Shown piece after piece: positions 58,929 to 64,000 of a stretch of 64,000 bases of DNA. The number at the start of each line of letters is the position of its first letter. The first letter of the stretch is position 1. The stretch comes from Nocardia concava NBRC 100430 (GTDB lineage: Bacteria; Actinomycetota; Actinomycetes; Mycobacteriales; Mycobacteriaceae). Both the position numbers and the translations under genes were made by a program. The stretch is taken from positions 1 through 64,000 of the forward strand of contig NZ_BAFX01000104.1 in NCBI RefSeq assembly GCF_000308815.1. Reading direction: 5' to 3'. Under the pieces are notes generated by a model. That model did no database searches. It was not told the DNA's origin and was given only the letters and a program-made list of their open reading frames with translations.

Positions 58929-60017
58929 ATGACGACCGCTCTTGCCGTGCCCGCACGCCCGCCCGCGACCGCATCCCGGATCGCGGCCATCGACGCCGCT
59001 CGCGGGCTCGCCGTGCTGGGCATGATCACCGTGCACGTCGGTGTGCTGCGGGATCCTTCGTGGACCGACCCGGGGAGCTGGCTGGGGGTGGCGGCGGGGC
59101 GGTCGTCGATTCTGTTCGCGACGCTGGCCGGGGTGTCCATCGCGCTGCTGAGCGGGCGGCGGCAGCCGCCGACCGGGGCGGAGTTGGTTTCGGTGCGATT
59201 GCGGATCCTGGTGCGCGCCTTGGTTTTGTTCGCGCTGGGCGGGCTGCTGACCGCGCTGGGGAGCGGGATCTCGGTGATTTTGCAGACCTACGCGCTGCTG
59301 TTCGCGTGCTGCCTGCCGTTTCTGCGATGGCAGCCGCGGCGGCTGCTGCTCCTGGCGGCGGGCTGGGCGGTGATCGCGCCGCCCCTGACGGCGGCCCTGG
59401 GGCAGCTGGTGTCATCGAGCTGCGAGGGCGCGGACGTCTGTTTCGGTGCGCAGGTGACTGATCTGGCGATCACCGGCGATTATCCGGGGCTGGTGTGGAT
59501 GACCTTCGCGCTCACCGGACTTGCGCTGGGTCGCTGCGACCTGACCGCGACGGCGACCCGGATGCGGCTGGTCGCGGCAGGAGTACCGCTCATGGTCCTC
59601 GGATACGGCGGGGCGTGGCTACTGGGGCGCTTCGGCTCACTCGAATCGGCCGAATACCCCCAATTGCTCACGGCTGAACCGCATTCCGGATCCACCTTCG
59701 AGATCGCAGGCTCATTGGGGTTCGCGCTTACGATGATCGGCGTGCTGCTGTTCACCATGAACCTGCTGCACCCCTTGCTGTTTCCCGTCATGGCCGTCGG
59801 AACCCTGCCATTGACGGTGTATTCCGCGCACATCATCGCGGTACGCCTGCTCGGCGACGCGGTACCGGATGCAATCGTGCTGGCCGTCTTCCTGACGATC
59901 ACGCTCGCGGCCTCGACGATATGGGCGCTCGTCGTCGGCCGCGGCCCGCTCGAGCGCGCCGTGTCATGGCTGTGCGACCGCGCCACCGACCGGCGAGGCG
60001 CGGTCGCCACCGCCTGA
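58929..60017 (+). CDS. Multi-pass membrane protein, DUF418/HGSNAT-like
   Basis: The protein has 362 residues from ATG 58929. About ten hydrophobic segments are seen. The N-terminus ASRIAAIDAARGLAVLGMIT, VHVG (D-x-x-R-G-x-A) is the heparan-alpha-glucosaminide acetyltransferase-like start, and the last third (LLFPVMAVGTLPLTVYSAHI) matches DUF418 style. Known: transmembrane acyl transfer is assumed for the group. The substrate is unknown; single gene. Confidence 0.85.
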   Translation: MTTALAVPARPPATASRIAAIDAARGLAVLGMITVHVGVLRDPSWTDPGSWLGVAAGRSSILFATLAGVSIALLSGRRQPPTGAELVSVRLRILVRALVLFALGGLLTALGSGISVILQTYALLFACCLPFLRWQPRRLLLLAAGWAVIAPPLTAALGQLVSSSCEGADVCFGAQVTDLAITGDYPGLVWMTFALTGLALGRCDLTATATRMRLVAAGVPLMVLGYGGAWLLGRFGSLESAEYPQLLTAEPHSGSTFEIAGSLGFALTMIGVLLFTMNLLHPLLFPVMAVGTLPLTVYSAHIIAVRLLGDAVPDAIVLAVFLTITLAASTIWALVVGRGPLERAVSWLCDRATDRRGAVATA

Positions 60018-60430
60018 AAGCCACGCGCAATCCACCGCCGAACCGAACCACAACCGCGCGAGACTGCATGGACGAGCCCGGAGTCGGCCGCGATTTCGTG
60101 GTGCGCGCTGCCCGGTGGGGACGACATGCGGAAAGGGATCCGGCCCTCGGGGCGTGGCCATGCGCGCCGACCGGCGGCTGGTCGGTCGGCCTCCCCGGGC
60201 CAGACCGAGGTCGTCGGCCGCGGATCGCTGGAGCGTGGGTGTCGTGAATTCGCGCTCGCGCGACCCAAGACGCGCTGCGGTCGCCGCCCGGTGACGGTCC
60301 GAAGCGACGCGAGCTCGGGCTGAGAATGTCGAGGCCGACAGCGCTGATCGGTGACAGTTGGGTTGGATCCGGGCAGAATGCGGGTCGGCGCGGGGTGATA
60401 CCCGCCAGCATGCGAGACAAGGGGAACCCG
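60018..60430. other. Intergenic region, no gene seen
   Basis: The stretch lacks any frame with a ribosome site or recognisable content; open frames are Arg/Pro-rich. The last 80 bases presumably contain the promoter of the MBL-fold gene. No repeat, tRNA or operator recognised. Confidence 0.5.
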
Positions 60431-61438
60431 GTGCCCAGTGATCAGACAATTGCCGCACGTCAGCGATTCTTCGGCGAGGATGCGGTGGATCCGGTCAGCG
60501 GGGCGGTGCGGGATGATCAGGTGCTGGTGTCCTGGTTCGGGTGTGCGAGTTTCGCGGTGGCCATGGGTGGGGTGGTGTTCCTGCTCGACGCGTGGGTGCC
60601 GCGCGGGGCGACTTCCGGATATGTGCCGACCACGCCCGCGGAGGTCGCGGCACTGGAGCCGGTGGCGATCTTCATCGGGCACGGGCATTTCGATCACGCC
60701 GCCGATGCCGGGGCGATCGCGCGGGACAGCGGGGCGGTGGTGCACGGGACCGCGGAGCATTGCGCGACGGCGCGGAAGCAGGTGAGTGGCGTCGAATTGT
60801 CTTGCAAGGAACTCGGTTCCAGCAGTTCCGCTCCCGGTGAGCGCCACGATTTCGACCTCGCTCCGGGACTGTCGGTGACCGCGATCCGGCATATCCACTC
60901 CGCGCGCACGCCCCGGCACGAAGGGCACGACGCCTCGACCCCCGTGCGGCCCAGGCCGTGTCTGTGCGATATCCGCACGTACCCGCCGAGTCTGGCCGAT
61001 GCCCGGCATCTGGCACGCAATCTCACCGCGCCGGAGGGCGGGGTGTTGCTGTACCAGTTCCGGCTGGGCGAGTTCGTGCTGACCTGGCACGACTCCTCCG
61101 GCCCGCTGCTGGACAAGGCTCCGGCGGTGCTGGACGTGCTGCGGGAGCTGCCCGCCTCGGACGTGCACATCGGTGCGGTGCAGGGCTTCAACCAGTTCAC
61201 CAATGGGCTGCGGGATCCGCGCAGCTATGTCGAGGCGCTGCGGCCGAAGGTGTTCGTGCCCAACCACCATGACAACTGGCTGCCCGTGATGACCGCGCGC
61301 GGTGAGGCGTTCCGCTCGCCCGTGCACGACGAGCTCGCCCGGATCCCCGCGGCCGAGCGGCCGGAGATCCGGATGCTGATCGACCGCGACGATTACCTCG
61401 CGCCGGGTCGGCTGGCCTTCGACATCGCGAAACACTGA
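60431..61438 (+). CDS. Metallo-beta-lactamase-fold hydrolase
   Basis: The protein has 335 residues from GTG 60431 (AAGGGGA upstream; ATG 60410 possible). Seen: LVSWFGCASFAVAMGGVVFL, LDAWVPRG and the metal motif VAIFIGHGHFDHAADAGAIA (HxHxDH), a later His in IRHIHSARTP and FVPNHHDNWLPVM. This matches the UlaG/NAPE-PLD-like branch of the MBL superfamily. Substrate unknown. It lies convergent to the HxlR regulator, 22 bases away. Confidence 0.88.
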   Translation: MPSDQTIAARQRFFGEDAVDPVSGAVRDDQVLVSWFGCASFAVAMGGVVFLLDAWVPRGATSGYVPTTPAEVAALEPVAIFIGHGHFDHAADAGAIARDSGAVVHGTAEHCATARKQVSGVELSCKELGSSSSAPGERHDFDLAPGLSVTAIRHIHSARTPRHEGHDASTPVRPRPCLCDIRTYPPSLADARHLARNLTAPEGGVLLYQFRLGEFVLTWHDSSGPLLDKAPAVLDVLRELPASDVHIGAVQGFNQFTNGLRDPRSYVEALRPKVFVPNHHDNWLPVMTARGEAFRSPVHDELARIPAAERPEIRMLIDRDDYLAPGRLAFDIAKH

Positions 61439-61460
61439 GCGCCGCAGGCTGATTCGGCGG

Positions 61461-61910
61461 TCAGGCCGTCATGCCCGGCCCGACCTCCGGCGCCACGTCG
61501 CGGGCGGTGAGTTCCTTTCCACACGAATCGCATTCGAGCTGAACGTGGGCCTCGCCTGGGCAGTCGCGGTGGCGGTAGTACACCGGCGGGCCGTCGGGAG
61601 CCATGTATTCGTCGCCCCAGTCCCGGAAGGCCATGAGGATCGGGTACACGTCGTGCCCCTTGGCGGTGAGCCGGTATTCCTCGTAGGTGCCGGTCTCCGT
61701 CGGCTGCTTGGTCAGTATCTGGTGCTCGACCAGGCGATCGAGGCGGTCCTGCAGCCGCCCTTTGGAGATCCCCAGGTACGCCTGAAAACCGTTGAAGCGG
61801 CGCACTCCCGAGAAGGCCGCCTTCAGGATCAGCAGCGTCCATCGGTCGCCGAAGACGACCAGTGCCCGCGTGATGGAGCACGGTTCGTCGGACAGTTCCT
61901 CGTACCGCAT
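61461..61910 (-). CDS. HxlR-family transcriptional regulator
   Basis: The protein has 149 residues from ATG 61910. The winged-helix core reads CSITRALVVFGDRWTLLILK, AAFSGVRRFNGFQAYLGISK, GRLQDRLDRLVEHQIL, typical of HxlR/YodB. Two cysteine pairs downstream (RDCPGEAHVQLECDSCGKE) could bind metal or sense thiol stress. It is divergent from the nitroreductase at 61994; the 83-base gap contains paired dyads. Confidence 0.9.
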   Translation of the reverse strand: MRYEELSDEPCSITRALVVFGDRWTLLILKAAFSGVRRFNGFQAYLGISKGRLQDRLDRLVEHQILTKQPTETGTYEEYRLTAKGHDVYPILMAFRDWGDEYMAPDGPPVYYRHRDCPGEAHVQLECDSCGKELTARDVAPEVGPGMTA

Positions 61911-61928
61911 CTTCCAATCCTAACCATC

Positions 61929-61975
61929 TGGTCCTAATATGAGACCAGTTTGGAATCGGTCTCGAAATGGGACCA
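61929..61975. promoter_or_regulatory. Paired dyads between HxlR regulator and nitroreductase
   Basis: Two imperfect palindromes, TGGTCCTAATATGAGACCA (61929-61947) and GGTCTCGAAATGGGACCA (61958-61975), share GGTC/GACC half-sites and are spaced by about 28 bases centre to centre. Their position between divergent starts makes them the probable HxlR operators; AATAT may also form part of a -10 box. The binding protein is inferred. Confidence 0.55.
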
Positions 61976-61993
61976 CATTCGGAGGGGTGACAC

Positions 61994-62671
61994 ATGTCCG
62001 ATCGCTATGCCGCACTGGAATCACTGCTGGCCGACCGCTATACCTGCCGGGCCTTCCGCCCGGATCCGGTCCCGCGCACGGACATCGAGGCGATCCTGCG
62101 GCTGGCGCAGCGCACGCCGTCCTGGTGCAACACCCAGCCGTGGCAGGTGGCGATCACCGAGGATCCGGCGGCGACCGATCGGTTCCGCAAGGCGTTGCTG
62201 GATCACCTGGGTGGCGCGACCATCGCGACGGACATCCCGTTCCCGGCCGCCTATGAAGGCGTCTACCGGGACCGTCGGCGTGAATGCGGCGGGGCGCTCT
62301 ACACGGCTGTCGGTGTCGCCCGCGAGGACAAGGCCGGTGCGTTTCGCCAAACCATGCGCAATTTCGAGCTTTTCGACGCACCGCACGTCGCGATCCTCAC
62401 CACGGAGGCGGATCTGGGGACCTACGGCGCGGTCGATTGCGGGCTGTATCTGACGTCGTTCCTGCTGGCGGCGCAGAGCCTCGGGGTGGCGACGGCGCCG
62501 CAGGCCGCGCTGGCGACCTACTCGCCGTTCCTGCGCGAATACTTCGGTCTGCCCGCGAATCGTCAGGTGATCGCCGGTGTGTCGTTCGGGTATCCCGAAA
62601 CCGAGCACGCCGCCAACAGTTTCCGGACCACCCGGGCCGAGCTCGATCAGGTGGTCACCTGGCATTCGTGA
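61994..62671 (+). CDS. Nitroreductase-family protein
   Basis: The protein has 225 residues from ATG 61994, after GGAGGGG. Seen: LADRYTCRAFRPDPVPRTDI, the FMN site LAQRTPSWCNTQPWQVAITE, YGAVDCGLYLTSFLLAAQSL and IAGVSFGYPETEHAANSFRT, the nitro/FMN reductase fold. Known: NAD(P)H-dependent reduction of quinones or nitro compounds with FMN. Divergent HxlR gene suggests it is induced by electrophiles or thiol stress. Confidence 0.92.
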   Translation: MSDRYAALESLLADRYTCRAFRPDPVPRTDIEAILRLAQRTPSWCNTQPWQVAITEDPAATDRFRKALLDHLGGATIATDIPFPAAYEGVYRDRRRECGGALYTAVGVAREDKAGAFRQTMRNFELFDAPHVAILTTEADLGTYGAVDCGLYLTSFLLAAQSLGVATAPQAALATYSPFLREYFGLPANRQVIAGVSFGYPETEHAANSFRTTRAELDQVVTWHS

Positions 62672-62674
62672 GGT

Positions 62675-63172
62675 TCAGCGGAATCGGAGAACCATTGTGA
62701 TGCTGGTGGTTCCGGCGATATTGGTCATCTCGGAGTCCTCGATGTCGACGAAGCCGAGGCGTCGGTAGAGCCGATACGCCGGATTCCCCTGTCGCACACT
62801 CAAACAGACGGCGTCGTACTTATCGCGAGCGGCGTCGAGCAGGGCGGTCATCAGGGCCGTACCGAGCCCGGTGCCGCGACTCTCGGGCGCGACACCGATT
62901 GCCAGTTCCGGAGTGTCGGCGTCGATGTAGCCGTAGGCCGGATCCTCCGGGCTGAACAGCCGCAGCCACGCGGCGCCCAGCGGGACACCGTCGAATCCGC
63001 CGACCACACCGAGATCACCCGGAGCTCCCCAACCTTCGACGTAATGCGCGAGTTTGGGGACGTCGCCCAACTGGTCGGGGGATTCGATCCCGTTCTCGTG
63101 GGCGTAGGACGCCTCGTAGAGCATCGCCCAGAGGAGCTTCTCGTCGGCGGCCTCGGCAGATCTGACGAACAT
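62675..63172 (-). CDS. GNAT-family N-acetyltransferase
   Basis: The protein has 165 residues from ATG 63172. Seen: MFVRSAEAADEKLLWAMLYE, LGVVGGFDGVPLGAAWLRLF, the acetyl-CoA loop LAIGVAPESRGTGLGTALMT (R-G-x-G-x-G/A), and LSVRQGNPAYRLYRRLGFVD. The acceptor is unknown. It is convergent with the nitroreductase (three bases between stops) and 5 bases downstream of the ceramidase gene on the same strand, so possibly co-transcribed with it. Confidence 0.9.
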   Translation of the reverse strand: MFVRSAEAADEKLLWAMLYEASYAHENGIESPDQLGDVPKLAHYVEGWGAPGDLGVVGGFDGVPLGAAWLRLFSPEDPAYGYIDADTPELAIGVAPESRGTGLGTALMTALLDAARDKYDAVCLSVRQGNPAYRLYRRLGFVDIEDSEMTNIAGTTSITMVLRFR

Positions 63173-63177
63173 GTCGC

Positions 63178-64000
63178 TCAGCCGATCACGAATTCCGCCG
63201 ATGTTCCAGTGAATTCATTGACGGTTCCGGCGGCGTCGCGGCTGTTACCGGTGTAGCTGATGCGGTAGCGTCCCGAGGCATTGTCCGGGACCGTCCACTG
63301 GATGCGAATGGTCGAGGCGGCCGGCTGGCCGTCCGGGCGGGACCAGTGCAGTTCGGTGCACCAGTCGTTGTCGTCGTAGACGCGCCGCCAGCCGCCGCCG
63401 GAGGACTGCTGAATCTCGAAGTAGGTGCCGTCGAGGCGGAAGTCGTTGTTGGGGTGGGCGCCCACGAATTCCACCGAAACCGTCTGTCCCGCCGCGTAGT
63501 TCGCATCCGGCTGGGTGAGCACATCGCCGAAGGCACGCCCGGCATGAGGCACGTCCGCGGGAACGGCAGGCAGGAAGTTCGGCTGCAGCCCGAAGTTCCA
63601 GTCCAAGGGTGCGGGCCCACGCCCGAGATCCACCCGCGCCGCCAAAGCCTTTGCCAGCCGGTCGAATTCCTGCATGTGCGCCGACAATGTCCAACGGCCG
63701 TAAAGGGTTTCGCCACCCTCGTACTGCTGGACCGCGTACTCCTCGGGCGTGGTCACATAGCCGTTGTATCCATTGGAGTACCCCTGCACCAGGACATTCT
63801 CGATCGGTACATTGAGCGCCCGCGACACGATCCGCCGAATCCGCAGCCCCGACACCACCGTGTACTCCGACGGCCCCGACGCCAACACCAGATCCCCGAT
63901 CCGCATCAACTGCAGCGCCACCACCTGCGGCACCCACGGCCGCGGCGGCAACACCCCCAGCGGAGCCAGAATCAGCTTGGGCGCCTGCACATCCCGCATC
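63178..64000 (-). CDS. Neutral ceramidase, C-terminal part; 5' end outside window
   Basis: The visible 273 residues begin at the right edge. Seen: VVALQLMRIGDLVLASGPSE, VLVQGYSNGYNGYVTTPEEY, AVQQYEGGETLYGRWTLSAH, then a C-terminal immunoglobulin-like domain (VSVEFVGAHPNNDFRLDGTY) ending EFVIG. This matches neutral/alkaline ceramidases, which cleave the amide of ceramide and are usually secreted. The catalytic Ser and zinc site lie upstream, outside the window. The function fits lipid scavenging. Confidence 0.88.
   Translation of the reverse strand, partial: MRDVQAPKLILAPLGVLPPRPWVPQVVALQLMRIGDLVLASGPSEYTVVSGLRIRRIVSRALNVPIENVLVQGYSNGYNGYVTTPEEYAVQQYEGGETLYGRWTLSAHMQEFDRLAKALAARVDLGRGPAPLDWNFGLQPNFLPAVPADVPHAGRAFGDVLTQPDANYAAGQTVSVEFVGAHPNNDFRLDGTYFEIQQSSGGGWRRVYDDNDWCTELHWSRPDGQPAASTIRIQWTVPDNASGRYRISYTGNSRDAAGTVNEFTGTSAEFVIG

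Overview
The window is high-GC chromosomal DNA from a mycolic-acid actinomycete, most likely Nocardia or a close relative. This rests on the codon usage (GTG starts and GTGA overlaps are common) and on gene order. The block from recG to serA (about 24.6-51.8 kb) keeps the order I recall for Mycobacterium tuberculosis Rv2973c-Rv2996c: recG, DAK2 protein, rpmB, ung, thiL, DUF3515 gene, ddl, gpsA, cofC/fbiD, ppk, mutT1, hupB, leuD, leuC, IclR regulator, F420-type oxidoreductase, Glu and Gln tRNAs, gltX, FAH hydrolase, MFS transporter, leuB, serA. No rRNA, prophage, insertion sequence or CRISPR array was seen.

Layout. 0-7 kb: the end of a membrane Ser/Thr kinase, an alpha/beta hydrolase, MerR and AraC regulators, two VOC proteins, a short graveyard of gene remnants and an amidase. 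7.2-9.8 kb: a cobalamin riboswitch in front of B12-independent methionine synthase metE. 10.4-17.8 kb: the methylcitrate (propionate) locus prpD/prpB/prpC, a small DUF1737 gene lying backwards inside it, an IclR-type regulator, a frameshifted DUF445 pseudogene and a PrpR/RamB-type regulator. 18.0-20.2 kb: four genes of a roadblock/LC7 cluster. 20.2-20.7 kb: a 37-codon sORF followed by two abutting, divergent tRNA genes (His-GTG, Glu-TTC). 21-24.6 kb: a secreted protein, SDR, GAF-ANTAR, DUF397 and an unknown gene.

The conserved core (24.6-51.8 kb) holds DNA repair (recG, ung, mutT1), cell-wall precursor (ddl), lipid backbone (gpsA), F420 (cofC), polyphosphate (ppk), thiamine (thiL), leucine (leuB, leuC, leuD) and serine (serA) genes. 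It is decorated by a 73-bp palindromic repeat present twice, one copy inside a coding sequence.

52-64 kb is accessory. It has a globin / DivIVA-like / globin-reductase operon, a 38-residue peptide gene with 11-residue repeats, a YcgL-type nucleotidyltransferase, a cold-shock protein, a stand-alone GHKL (MORC/Hsp90-like) ATPase fused to a C-terminal PD-(D/E)XK nuclease-like domain (the best candidate for an undescribed, possibly anti-phage, system), a DUF418-type membrane protein, a metallo-beta-lactamase-fold hydrolase, a divergent HxlR/nitroreductase pair, and the C-terminal part of a neutral ceramidase running off the right edge.
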